The notes below the pieces were generated by a model, which saw nothing but the letters and a program-made list of their open reading frames with translations, searched no databases and was not told the origin of the DNA. A DNA stretch of 63,959 bases from NCBI GenBank assembly GCA_029945665.1, contig JAQSCZ010000126.1:1-63959 (forward strand), read 5' to 3'. The position numbers and the translations under genes were made by a program. The stretch is from a bacterium (GTDB lineage Bacteria; Bacteroidota; Bacteroidia; NS11-12g; UBA955). Shown here one piece after another: positions 1 to 10,660 of the stretch (position 1 is its first letter; each line of letters opens with the position of its first letter).

Positions 1-215
1 TTAAGGTTGTGCCTATCAACAAAATCAAAATGCTTTTGCTGCGCAAAAGTTTTTATGCTCACAATAAAATTCATTCAAGCAAGCTTGATGAATATTGTTA
101 TTGACCTATCGGTCAATGAGCCTTAAGGTTGTGCCTATCAACAAAATCAAAATGCTTTTGCTGCGCAAAAGTTTTTATGCTCACAATAAAATTCATTCAA
201 GCAAGCTTGATGAAT
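1..215. repeat. 93-bp direct repeat (1-93 and 123-215)
   Basis: Positions 1-93 and 123-215 are identical by eye, with a period of 122 bp. Each unit holds a short stem (cttttg/caaaag around the ctgcg loop) and an imperfect palindrome at its right end (attcattcaagc/aagcttgatgaat). The 29-bp spacer carries its own inverted repeat, attgacc-tatc-ggtcaat, at 100-117. No open reading frame explains the conservation. It lies just downstream of the tRNA-Cys terminator and resembles a REP-like or structured intergenic element. The first copy begins at the window edge, so more copies may lie outside. Confidence 0.85.
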
Positions 216-227
216 TTTTTGTGGCAT

Positions 228-256
228 AAAAAAATCCCGCACTAGGGTGCGGGATT
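228..256 (-). terminator. Rho-independent terminator of tRNA-Cys
   Basis: On the minus strand a 10-bp GC-rich stem (233-242 with 247-256) with a 4-base loop is followed by a run of T (the A run at 228-234 on the plus strand). It lies 17 bases past the 3' end of the tRNA. Confidence 0.85.
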
Positions 257-272
257 CATTTTGGTTTTGTTG

Positions 273-343
273 AGGTCGGAAGCGGGTTCGAACCGCTGTA
301 GAAGCTTTTGCAGAGCTTTGCCTAACCACTCGGCCATCCGACC
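273..343 (-). tRNA. tRNA-Cys (anticodon GCA)
   Basis: Read on the minus strand, the sequence folds into a full cloverleaf. The acceptor stem GGTCGGA pairs with TCCGACC. The D arm starts GCCGAGTGG, the anticodon stem AAGCT/AGCTT encloses loop CTGCAAA with anticodon GCA, and the T arm is AGCGG-TTCGAAC-CCGCT. The discriminator base (plus-strand A at 273) is U, the identity base of tRNA-Cys. CCA is not encoded. It has its own promoter and terminator. Confidence 0.95.
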
Positions 344-361
344 TTAATTTTTTAAGGACTG

Positions 362-392
362 CAAATGTAAAGAAAAGTTTTTTTAAAGTCAA
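362..392 (-). promoter_or_regulatory. Promoter of tRNA-Cys
   Basis: On the minus strand TACATTTG (369-362) fits the Bacteroidota -7 element TAnnTTTG, with TTG at 392-390 twenty bases upstream. Transcription would start about 15 bases before the tRNA. Confidence 0.65.
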
Positions 393-2210
<1,818 letters not shown>

Positions 2211-2215
2211 TCAAA

Positions 2216-2446
2216 ATGCAGGTAGATATTTTAACACCCGATCAATCTCTTTACTCAGGTGAAGCTACAATTGTTACCGTTCCTGGTATCAATGGCAGTT
2301 TTCAAATAAAAAACAACCACGCACCAATTATTTCAGCATTGGGAATCGGTAAAATCGTTGTTGATGGAGCCGAAGGTAAAAAAGAATTTGCGGTGAATGG
2401 CGGCATTGTTGAAGTGCTTAAAAATAAAATCGTAATCTTAGCCTAA
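2216..2446 (+). CDS. atpC: ATP synthase F1 subunit epsilon, short form
   Basis: This is the epsilon subunit of the F1 central stalk. The 76-residue protein has only the N-terminal beta-sandwich (MQVDILTPDQSLYSGEA, then a GSFQIKNNHAP segment). It lacks the C-terminal pair of helices that inhibits ATP hydrolysis in 130-140 residue homologues. Short forms are common in Bacteroidota, so this is probably not a truncation. It is co-transcribed with atpD, and the operon ends at the hairpin at 2473-2498. Confidence 0.93.
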   Translation: MQVDILTPDQSLYSGEATIVTVPGINGSFQIKNNHAPIISALGIGKIVVDGAEGKKEFAVNGGIVEVLKNKIVILA

Positions 2447-2472
2447 GGCTATAATCAAATCTTATAAAAATG

Positions 2473-2498
2473 AGCCTCCGTTAATCGGGGGCTTTTTT
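2473..2498 (+). terminator. Rho-independent terminator of atpDC
   Basis: The stem agcctccg/cgggggct, with one G-T pair, encloses a 5-base loop and is followed by six T. It overlaps the stop codon of the convergent PIN gene by two bases. Confidence 0.85.
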
Positions 2499-2919
2499 AT
2501 GCTCTGTTATATAGCTGTAGAAACATCTCCGGACTCAGCACTGCAATGTCACTATGCTTAAAGTCATGCAAATTTTGTGTAATAATAACATCTATTTTAC
2601 TGTTCAGTGCACTGAAATATTGAATTGCATCTTCTAAGTCGGTGAATTTAGATTGCATAGCATTTCTTACTATGTCTTCATTCTCCGTTGTAATTTTAAA
2701 AGGTGCATAAATCGAAGCTGATAATGCCTTTACTTTTTTAGTAGATTGAAATTGTTTATGCAAAAAATAGGAGGTAATGGCAATCGTAGTGGGCGATACC
2801 CATGTGTTTCTACTATTATTTAATGTTAGTTCTATTGTCTTTTTGCAATGATTGTGATTAAGAGCGTCACTTACCAACCAATCGATAATTACATTGGCGT
2901 CTATAAAAATATTTCTCAT
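2497..2919 (-). CDS. PIN-domain toxin (VapC-like)
   Basis: The 140-residue protein has the PIN-domain layout of VapC-type ribonucleases. The N-terminal FIDANVIIDWL holds the first metal-binding Asp (residue 7). A central TDLEDAIQYFSA segment carries further acidic residues, and a C-terminal strand IDVIITQNLHDF is followed by a Ser-Pro segment. Such toxins cleave tRNA or rRNA and are held inactive by the partner antitoxin. The antitoxin gene lies 8 bases upstream on the same strand. Family membership is clear, but the RNA target cannot be told from sequence. Confidence 0.8.
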   Translation of the reverse strand: MRNIFIDANVIIDWLVSDALNHNHCKKTIELTLNNSRNTWVSPTTIAITSYFLHKQFQSTKKVKALSASIYAPFKITTENEDIVRNAMQSKFTDLEDAIQYFSALNSKIDVIITQNLHDFKHSDIAVLSPEMFLQLYNRA

Positions 2920-2927
2920 ATTTTTAG

Positions 2928-3206
2928 TTACTTAAAACGCTTTTTATGCTTATCTAAAATGGCAGATGCAATATCTGTTTGATTGCTTTTATTTTGATTA
3001 AGCGAAATAATACCTGCAAATTTTGAAGCATGCGAATTATCTCCCTTTGAAGGATTGTTTTCTGAGGATTTCATAGCAATATAGGTTTCCAAAAAATCTG
3101 TAACAAGACTAGAAATCGAATTATGTTCTTCTGAAGCGTAGACCTTTGCTTTTTCTACAATTTCTTTTTCGACACTAAGGGTAAGTTTATATTCTTTCTT
3201 TTCCAT
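2928..3206 (-). CDS. Antitoxin of the PIN toxin (DUF6364/ribbon-helix-helix-like)
   Basis: The 92-residue protein begins with a strand and two helices (YKLTLSVEKEIVEKAKVYAS, then an SISSLVTDFLETYI helix). This is the usual pattern of DUF6364-type ribbon-helix-helix antitoxins that bind DNA as dimers. The charged, probably flexible C-terminal half would wrap the toxin. It precedes the toxin gene, as is normal for autoregulated pairs. A minus-strand -7 element TAAATTTG lies at 3219-3212, just upstream of the ATG. The family assignment is from pattern memory. Confidence 0.65.
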   Translation of the reverse strand: MEKKEYKLTLSVEKEIVEKAKVYASEEHNSISSLVTDFLETYIAMKSSENNPSKGDNSHASKFAGIISLNQNKSNQTDIASAILDKHKKRFK

Positions 3207-3370
3207 ACTTACAAATTTACAATTTAATACGTAGTTTAAAAATTTAATTTAAAAAATCAGTGCTCAAACTAATCTTGCCATGCAACCATGCAAAATCCTC
3301 GTGAATACCTCCGAACTTTCCGCCGAGGGGCTATTTTGTTCATAAAGTACTACTTTAAAATGAATACCTA

Positions 3371-6300
3371 CTATTCCTTAACCAGTCGATGACGTTCAAT
3401 CTGCTGATCTGAATTAATTTCTAAGATGTAGATACCTGAATTCAAATTTTCAATATTTAAAAGAAATGAATTTGTCGCAATATTGTTAGTTTCGAATACA
3501 ACTTGTCCTACAGAATTTAACAGTCGAATGGATTGCATAATCTGAATACTGCCCGAACTTATAGTGGTAAAATTGCTGCTTGGGTTGGGGCTAATTTTGA
3601 AACTTTGGTACTCATTTTTCTTAATATTTATTGAGGTTACAAATAGACAATCAGAAGTATCAACACAATTATTTTTTGTAACAATTACCGCATATACGCC
3701 ACTGATAATCGGTGTAAATGTTTGACTATTGGCTCCATTAATAGCTTGTTTTCCATTATTACAATCAATCCATTGATAGGTGGCACCTGCCAAATTAGAG
3801 GTTAATATTCCACCATTTTTAACAATGGTTTTATCGTTGTTTTGAATGGTTATGTTCAATAATACATTACTATCGCATCCAATATAATTAGTATATTTTT
3901 GTGTATAGTTTCCCGAACTAGTATAAGTGGTATTGTTGTAAATAAATTGCCTACAGGCTTGTTGCGTTATTGAATAGGTGCTTGCTTGGCAAGTAATACT
4001 GAAAGGGGCAAATCGATTTTGAAGGAGATTGTCTAATGAAGTAAAGCTGCCGCCAGCATAAACCATCGATTCATCGGCACAAATTGTAATAACTCTGCCA
4101 TTAAAAATAGGATTCCACGAAAATGGGATGGCATTGGATAGACCAATTGCGGCTATATTTTTTCTCCTTTTACCGCCTATGGTGTCAAAATCACCACCAA
4201 TAAAAATATATTTGTTGTTTTTAGAAATACTAAACACAGCATTATTAGCATTTGGGTCCCAATTGCTAGCGCTGCCAGTACTTGTATCCAATTCAGCAAT
4301 TCTATTTCTAACACTGCCTCCAATATTTTTGAAATAACCTCCAACAAGGATTTTGTCGTTATTTAGTAACAAGCAGTTAACAATATTATCTGCATCTGGA
4401 TTCCATGTGGTAGCAGCACCTGACGATGTATCTAAAGCCGCAATTTTTCTTCTTGGTTGTCCGCCTGTATTTGCAAAATTACCACCAACAAATACTCTGT
4501 CATTGCTAACAGCAATAGCACTTACATAGCTGTCTGCATCTGGTTTCCAGTTGAAAACATTGCTTTTTAAATAATCAACCGAAGCCAGTCTAATTCTACT
4601 TTGTGTATTTACAGTGGTAAAATTCCCACCTAAATAAACTCTTCCATTAGAGATGGCGATGGCTAGTACCGATCCACCAACAATACCCGGGTTCCATTTG
4701 TGCACATTAGCCGATTTGGTATTTAAGGCAGCAGTATAATTGCGCGTTTGTCCATTAACCGAAGTAAATGCACCACCTATATAAATTAAACTATCTTGAA
4801 TCGCCATACAATTAACGATACTATTCACATTATTGGCATTCCATGGTAATAATGCGCCTGTTGTGGCATCCAAAGCTAAAAGATTAGTTCTGCTCTGACC
4901 TCCAATCGATGTAAAATCACCACCCACATAAATCTTATTTAAATTGGTGTTTAAATGCTGAATAGTATTATTGGCATGAGGATCCCACGGTTTAATGGCA
5001 CCGGTTGAAAGCTCAATGGCAGCTAAGTAATTGCGTTTAAATCCACCCATTGTTGTAAAACTTCCACCTGCGTATAGCGTTCTGTCACCTATTGAAATGG
5101 AGTTAACAACATTCGCAGCATTTGGATTCCAAGGAAGCGTATTGCCATAATTTAAACTTTGTGCACCAATTCTATTTCTATTTAAGCCACCAAGTAATGT
5201 AAAGGAACCTCCTAAATAAATAGTTGTATCATTTATCATTACCGTTCTTATAATGCCATTGGGCGAAGGATTCCAAGCATTAGCCAATGCTGTAAGGGTA
5301 TCTATGGCTGCTAAATTACTTCTATTTTGGCCTCCAATTTTAGTAAAACTGCCACCTGCTATAACATTGCCTTTATTAATAACTAATGTATTTATTGTTC
5401 CACTCGTACAATTGGCATTCCAAGTATTAACCGTGCCTAAAGTATTGTGAATACTGGCAATGGCGATTCTTGATTGACCACCAATTGTTGTAAAACTGCC
5501 ACCTGCTATAATTTGATCATTATTGTTGAGAATGGTTTGAACACCATTGTTGGCATCTGGATTCCAATTAAGAAGGGAACCATCATTGCGATTCAATGCC
5601 AATAACCGATTCCTGTTAACGCCGCCAATTATGGTGAACCCTCCACCGACATATACAAAATTTGTGTTAGTTGCCATGGTATATACCGTAGCATTGGCAT
5701 TGGGGCTCCAACCTGTTAAGTTGCCAGTTGCAGTATCCACCGCACATAAACGATTCCGACCACTAGAACCAGCCAATGTAAAGTCGCCCGCTGCATACAA
5801 GATGCCATTGTTTATTTGCAAATTGCGAACAGATGAATTGAGCGCAATATTTAATGGACGCAAAGCACCTGAAGTCGAATCGATAGCAGCAAAATAGGCG
5901 CGACTGATCGAATTAATAGTTGAAAAACTACCACCGATATAAATGGTATGACCAACACTTATTATTGATAAAATACTTCCATTGGGATTTGGATTCCATG
6001 CATTTGCGGTTGCCAATGATTTATTAAGGCTGGCCAAACGATTCCTACCCTGACCCCCAACAATTGTAAAAGAACCACCCACATAAACATTATCCCCTCG
6101 GTATGCAATTGATTGCACGGCCCCGTTGCAAGCAGGATTCCAATTCAATGCCGCCCCAGAGGGGAGGTTTAATGCAGCTAAATTGGTTCTATTCTGACCA
6201 CCGATATTTGTAAATATACCACCTACATAAAGGGTATTATTATCTAAAGTCATGCAATAAACAGTGCTATTAGAGACAGGGTCCCAACTTTTTATAATAG

Positions 6301-7111
6301 CAGTTCCAGTATCAATTGCAGCCATCCTGTTCCTGGTTATACCATTGATTTGTAAAAAATCTCCTGCCGCATAAAGTGTTGAACCTTTCAAAATTAAAGC
6401 GTAAATTGTATTGTTAGCATTGGGATTCCAAGCACTAATTTTACCATTTGCTAAAATATGTGCAATTCGGTTTCTATTGCTATCGCCAACCATTGTGAAC
6501 GCGCCACCAATATACCAACCACCACTTCCATCAGCAACAGATGCGAATACCACGCCATTGGGTTCTGGCATTTTTACATCGATATTCCCATTGTTATTGT
6601 CTATTTGTGTACCATATTTTTTGAATACGCCAAACGATGTAAAATCGCCACCAGCATAAAGCACGTTGTTTTTTACTAAAAGCGTTCTAACAGTATTGTT
6701 AAATCCAGCGCCTTGAGACATGAAATTTGTTAACTTTCCTGAGCTATCAATATGAGCAATCCTATTTCTAGTACTGTCGCCAATTTTTGTAAAATTACCC
6801 GCAATGTACCATCCACCTTTGCCATCTGCTGCCGAGCTATATACGGTAGCGTTAGGATTGGAAAATTTAAAATTAACCATGCCAGAGCCTGAATCAACTT
6901 GGCTTCCATAGGTTTCAGTAGGACCAATATCTGTAAAACTTCCGCCTATAAATATTCGGTTGTTTGCAGAATCCTTGGCAATCGCATTAACCTGACCATT
7001 GGGCGTCCACCAATTGGGTTCTAATGTAATTTTTTGAGCATTCAGGCCAAAGCATGAAATGCCTAACCAAAATAAAATGAGGTAGCTGCGACTCTGTAAA
7101 GTTTGATTCAT
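3371..7111 (-). CDS. Secreted 21-repeat beta-propeller protein with T9SS type A sorting domain
   Basis: The 1246-residue protein has a signal peptide (SYLILFWLGISCFGLNAQ) and then 21 repeats of about 50 residues. Each has a YVGGxFTxIGGQxRNxLAAID core followed by a WNPNANN turn, as in DUF5122/delta-60-type propellers. After them come a Cys-containing stretch, an Ig-like segment (YQWIDCNNGKQAINGA) and a C-terminal domain starting FKISPNPSSNF and ending in LVKE. That last domain is a T9SS type A signal, so the protein should be exported and attached to or released from the surface. The ATG at 7111 is preferred to an in-frame TTG at 7117. The stop is TAG. It lies downstream of alaS and the FkbM gene. 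The ligand is unknown. Confidence 0.88.
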   Translation of the reverse strand: MNQTLQSRSYLILFWLGISCFGLNAQKITLEPNWWTPNGQVNAIAKDSANNRIFIGGSFTDIGPTETYGSQVDSGSGMVNFKFSNPNATVYSSAADGKGGWYIAGNFTKIGDSTRNRIAHIDSSGKLTNFMSQGAGFNNTVRTLLVKNNVLYAGGDFTSFGVFKKYGTQIDNNNGNIDVKMPEPNGVVFASVADGSGGWYIGGAFTMVGDSNRNRIAHILANGKISAWNPNANNTIYALILKGSTLYAAGDFLQINGITRNRMAAIDTGTAIIKSWDPVSNSTVYCMTLDNNTLYVGGIFTNIGGQNRTNLAALNLPSGAALNWNPACNGAVQSIAYRGDNVYVGGSFTIVGGQGRNRLASLNKSLATANAWNPNPNGSILSIISVGHTIYIGGSFSTINSISRAYFAAIDSTSGALRPLNIALNSSVRNLQINNGILYAAGDFTLAGSSGRNRLCAVDTATGNLTGWSPNANATVYTMATNTNFVYVGGGFTIIGGVNRNRLLALNRNDGSLLNWNPDANNGVQTILNNNDQIIAGGSFTTIGGQSRIAIASIHNTLGTVNTWNANCTSGTINTLVINKGNVIAGGSFTKIGGQNRSNLAAIDTLTALANAWNPSPNGIIRTVMINDTTIYLGGSFTLLGGLNRNRIGAQSLNYGNTLPWNPNAANVVNSISIGDRTLYAGGSFTTMGGFKRNYLAAIELSTGAIKPWDPHANNTIQHLNTNLNKIYVGGDFTSIGGQSRTNLLALDATTGALLPWNANNVNSIVNCMAIQDSLIYIGGAFTSVNGQTRNYTAALNTKSANVHKWNPGIVGGSVLAIAISNGRVYLGGNFTTVNTQSRIRLASVDYLKSNVFNWKPDADSYVSAIAVSNDRVFVGGNFANTGGQPRRKIAALDTSSGAATTWNPDADNIVNCLLLNNDKILVGGYFKNIGGSVRNRIAELDTSTGSASNWDPNANNAVFSISKNNKYIFIGGDFDTIGGKRRKNIAAIGLSNAIPFSWNPIFNGRVITICADESMVYAGGSFTSLDNLLQNRFAPFSITCQASTYSITQQACRQFIYNNTTYTSSGNYTQKYTNYIGCDSNVLLNITIQNNDKTIVKNGGILTSNLAGATYQWIDCNNGKQAINGANSQTFTPIISGVYAVIVTKNNCVDTSDCLFVTSINIKKNEYQSFKISPNPSSNFTTISSGSIQIMQSIRLLNSVGQVVFETNNIATNSFLLNIENLNSGIYILEINSDQQIERHRLVKE

Positions 7112-7183
7112 CGTCAATAAATATTAAACGACGAAAGTAGACGTTTTTTTAAGATTAAAACTTAAACGGTAAAATATTTACAG

Positions 7184-7900
7184 TTATTTGACCAGACAGA
7201 AATACCTAAACCGACTGCAATAAATAACGTTATAACCCAGTTGGGCCATTTTTTCTAATGAATGCTTGATTTTGCTAATATCTTGAAATACAGAATTTTT
7301 GCGATTATAATGGTACTCTAAATAAATGGCCTTAAAGTTAATTTTGTCGGCTAGCATGTTTTCTAAAACTTCGTACTCTGCACCCTCAATATCCATTTTA
7401 ATATAATCAACTTGTGACAGGCCTAATCTGGTCATTATACTTTTGATTGTTTCTGCAGGCACTTCAACAAAATTATCTGTGGCATCAATATTATTGATAG
7501 AATGTGAAACAAAATTGGCCTCCTTTGGCTTGAAAAATTTGACAGTTCCAACTTCTTTCCACAACGCAGCTGCATTGAAAATAATTTTATCGGCAATGTT
7601 TTGTTCGTTTTTCGCTATTAAATCTGTTTTAACTTTTTGAACATACTGAATTGAAATATCTGTTGGGTCGAACAATTGAATTATACAATTATATTGTTTA
7701 ATTAAATCAATTTCTGCTTCAATATCTTCGCCAGCCCCAAAAGAAAGTATAGAGGCATCCTCTTTTATAAGTCCCTTCGGTACAATCATAAATCCATAAT
7801 CATTGCCTATGGTTTCGTAGGCTCCAACATCATTCTTATTGTATTTAGATAAATATAAAAGTTGTAATACTTTTCGAACGCTTAAATATAAAAATTTCAT
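7184..7900 (-). CDS. FkbM family methyltransferase
   Basis: The 238-residue protein has the SAM-binding fold of FkbM/Methyltransf_21 enzymes. An SILSFGAGEDIEAEIDL glycine loop is followed by QLFDPTD at the end of strand 2, and a VDYIKMDIEGAEYEVL segment is the family hallmark. FkbM enzymes O-methylate sugars or secondary metabolites. The substrate here cannot be inferred. It starts 10 bases after the alaS stop codon and is probably co-transcribed with it, a pairing with no obvious functional logic. Confidence 0.85.
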   Translation of the reverse strand: MKFLYLSVRKVLQLLYLSKYNKNDVGAYETIGNDYGFMIVPKGLIKEDASILSFGAGEDIEAEIDLIKQYNCIIQLFDPTDISIQYVQKVKTDLIAKNEQNIADKIIFNAAALWKEVGTVKFFKPKEANFVSHSINNIDATDNFVEVPAETIKSIMTRLGLSQVDYIKMDIEGAEYEVLENMLADKINFKAIYLEYHYNRKNSVFQDISKIKHSLEKMAQLGYNVIYCSRFRYFCLVK

Positions 7901-7910
7901 TTCGTGCAGT

Positions 7911-10583
7911 TTATTGGTTTGAGGTTTCCTCTTTTATTTTGAATTGATCGCTTATTGTTTTGGCTTCTTTTAATACCTGTCCAAGACCCGCTATGTTTTT
8001 TCCACCTGCCGAGGCAAAGAATGGTTGGCCACCGCCACCACCTTCAATGTGTTTTGCCAAATCACGGATAATTTGACCACAATTAATGCCATGTGATTTG
8101 ACCAATTGATCGGTACAAAAAATAGTAATAAATGGTTTATCGTTAATTACAGATGAAATAACGCCAAATATATTTTCGTATTCATTTCGTAATTGAAAAC
8201 AGATGTTTTTTAAATGTTCTGGTGAAAGGCTGTCAATTCGCTCGAAAAGGGTATACATACCATTACTACCTTGTTCTATGCGTGTTTTAATTTCTGCTTT
8301 TACAGCATTGGCTTTTTCTAATTCAAAAATCTCCAGTTTTTTTTGCAAATCTGCTTTGTCTTGAATTAAAGATTGAATGGCTAACTCTATTTGCTTTGGA
8401 TCACCAAGTATATGTTTGATGGTTTTAAATTCTTTTTCAATCCCTTCATAATATGTATCAGCAACTTTATTTGTAATCGCTTCAATTCTGCGAACACCAG
8501 CGGCAACCGAACTTTCGGACGTAATCTTAAAACGTCTTATTAAACCAGTGTTTTTAACATGTGTTCCCCCACAGAGTTCTACTGAATAAGATTTGTCAAA
8601 GGTAATGACTCTTACTAAATCGCCATACTTCTCGCCAAATAAAGCCGTAGCACCAAGTTCTTCAACAGCTTTTTTAATAGGCACATTTCGCTGTTCATTT
8701 AAAGTAATATTTTCAAATATTTTCTCATTTACAATCGCCTCGATTTGCATTAACTCCTCTTCTGTTAATTTTGCAAAATGACTGAAGTCAAAGCGCAAGT
8801 ATTCAGCATTTACCAAACTACCTTTTTGAGCCACATGTTGACCTAAAACTTGCTTAAGTGCAGCATGTAAAAGGTGAGTTGCACTGTGGTTATTCATAGA
8901 TAGTGAGCGTTTCTCTTGATCTACTTTTGCAAAAAATGCTTGTGTGTGATTCACAGGCAGTTGATTTACATAATGAATAATTAAATCATTTTCCTTCTGA
9001 GTATCTGTAATGATTAAGTCTTCGTCGTTTACAATGCCTTTTAAGGTTCCAATATCTCCAACTTGTCCGCCACTTTCTGCATAGAATGGTGTAATATCAA
9101 ATACCAATTGGTATTGCAATTTATCCTTAACTTTTAGAGTTCTGAAGCGTGCTATCTTGACAGTCGCTTCGAGGAAATCATAACCTACAAATTCTTCATT
9201 TTCATCGTCTAGTAAATATTGCCAATCGCCAGTTTCTTTCTGTGCATCCTTTCTGCTTCTGGTTTTTTGTTCTAATAATAAAGACTCGAATCCTGCAATA
9301 TCCACGGTGAAATTATTTTCATTGGCAATCAATTGGGTTAAATCAATAGGGAAACCAAATGTATCATATAATTCAAAGGCAGTTTTACCATCAATTATTT
9401 TGTTACCATCGACATGGTTTAAAATTGTTTTTTCAATTCTGGTTAAACCTGTTTCAAGTGTCCTTAAGAATGATAGTTCTTCTTGTTGAACAACTTTTCG
9501 AATGAAATCTTGCTGCTCAATGAGTTCATTAAATGTTGAACCAAATTCTGTGGCTAACACTGGAAGAAGTGAGTGAATAAAAGAGTCACGCATATTCAAA
9601 TAACTATAACCATAGCGCAAAGCCCTTCTTAAAATCCTGCGAATAACATAACCCGCTCCTGTATTACTTGGCAATTGACCGTCGGCTATACAAAAAGCAA
9701 CTGCTCTCACATGGTCGGCTATTACCCTGAAAGCAATGTCTTGCTTAGCATCCGAACCGTTATAATAAATGCCAGTTAATTTCTCTAACTCTTTAATAAG
9801 CGGTTGGAAAATATCGGTATCATAATTTGATTTTTTATCTTGTAGAACACGCGTTAACCGCTCGAAACCCATGCCAGTGTCCACGTGTTGAGATGGCAAT
9901 TTTTCTAAACTTCCATCAGCCTTTCGATTGAACTCCATGAATACATTGTTCCAAATTTCAATTACCTCGGGATGATCGTTATTTACCAAAGTATCTCCAC
10001 CAATTAAAGCACGATCGTCATCACTTCGCATGTCAACATGAATTTCACTGCAAGGGCCGCAAGGACCAGTATCGCCCATTTCCCAAAAATTATCTTTTTT
10101 ATTGCCTTTCAAAATTCGGGAAGGGTCAATTAATTGTGCCCAACAATCGTAAGCTTCTTGATCGAATGCCAAACCTTCTTTCGCATCGCCTTCGAAAACG
10201 GTAACGTATAATTTTTCCTTGTCAATTTTATAAACATCCGTCAAAAGTTCCCAACTCCATTGAATGGCTTCCTTTTTAAAATAATCGCCAAAACTCCAAT
10301 TGCCTAACATTTCGAACATGGTGTGGTGATAATGGTCGACACCAACCTCTTCTAAGTCGTTGTGCTTGCCGCTTACTCTCAAACATTTTTGAGTGTCTGC
10401 AGCCCGCTGATAGGGGGCTTTTTTATTTCCTAAAAAATAATCTTTGAACTGATTCATACCCGCATTGGTGAACATGAGGGTGGGGTCATTTTTTACAACA
10501 ATTGGTGCCGAAGAAACTATGGTATGCTGTTTATTCCGGAAGAATTCTAAAAATGTTAATCGTATTTCTTTTGCGTTAATCAT
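7911..10583 (-). CDS. alaS: Alanine--tRNA ligase
   Basis: This enzyme charges tRNA-Ala with alanine and edits mischarged Ser and Gly. The 890 residues cover the class II catalytic core (FFRNKQHTIVSSAP, then TLMFTNAGMNQFKDYFLG), the tRNA-recognition helices, the editing domain with zinc ligands in HSATHLLHAALK and in CGGTH, and the C-terminal coiled coil with a C-Ala domain (GGGGQPFFASAGG). A minus-strand -7 element TACTTTTG lies at 10636-10629. The gene is divergent from the M23 peptidase gene. Confidence 0.98.
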   Translation of the reverse strand: MINAKEIRLTFLEFFRNKQHTIVSSAPIVVKNDPTLMFTNAGMNQFKDYFLGNKKAPYQRAADTQKCLRVSGKHNDLEEVGVDHYHHTMFEMLGNWSFGDYFKKEAIQWSWELLTDVYKIDKEKLYVTVFEGDAKEGLAFDQEAYDCWAQLIDPSRILKGNKKDNFWEMGDTGPCGPCSEIHVDMRSDDDRALIGGDTLVNNDHPEVIEIWNNVFMEFNRKADGSLEKLPSQHVDTGMGFERLTRVLQDKKSNYDTDIFQPLIKELEKLTGIYYNGSDAKQDIAFRVIADHVRAVAFCIADGQLPSNTGAGYVIRRILRRALRYGYSYLNMRDSFIHSLLPVLATEFGSTFNELIEQQDFIRKVVQQEELSFLRTLETGLTRIEKTILNHVDGNKIIDGKTAFELYDTFGFPIDLTQLIANENNFTVDIAGFESLLLEQKTRSRKDAQKETGDWQYLLDDENEEFVGYDFLEATVKIARFRTLKVKDKLQYQLVFDITPFYAESGGQVGDIGTLKGIVNDEDLIITDTQKENDLIIHYVNQLPVNHTQAFFAKVDQEKRSLSMNNHSATHLLHAALKQVLGQHVAQKGSLVNAEYLRFDFSHFAKLTEEELMQIEAIVNEKIFENITLNEQRNVPIKKAVEELGATALFGEKYGDLVRVITFDKSYSVELCGGTHVKNTGLIRRFKITSESSVAAGVRRIEAITNKVADTYYEGIEKEFKTIKHILGDPKQIELAIQSLIQDKADLQKKLEIFELEKANAVKAEIKTRIEQGSNGMYTLFERIDSLSPEHLKNICFQLRNEYENIFGVISSVINDKPFITIFCTDQLVKSHGINCGQIIRDLAKHIEGGGGGQPFFASAGGKNIAGLGQVLKEAKTISDQFKIKEETSNQ

Positions 10584-10603
10584 ACTTTATTAAATTATTC
10601 TGC

Positions 10604-10611
10604 TATTTTTG
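10604..10611 (+). promoter_or_regulatory. -7 element before the M23 peptidase gene
   Basis: TATTTTTG fits the Bacteroidota -7 consensus, 49 bases before the ATG at 10661. No TTG lies at the normal distance. The 77-bp gap also holds the divergent -7 element of alaS (10636-10629, minus). Confidence 0.4.
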
Positions 10612-10660
10612 ACGTTTAAAATATTTTGCAAAAGTAAAGAAACCGAGAGAGTATATCAGC

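Noticed and set aside
4128-6927. Several plus-strand and other-frame reading frames inside the propeller gene
   Set aside because: They repeat with the 150-bp period of the propeller coding repeats and are antisense or out-of-frame shadows.
3371-7111. Regular DNA repeats suggesting a CRISPR array
   Set aside because: The repeats are coding, variable and about 150 bp long, with no constant spacer-repeat pattern.
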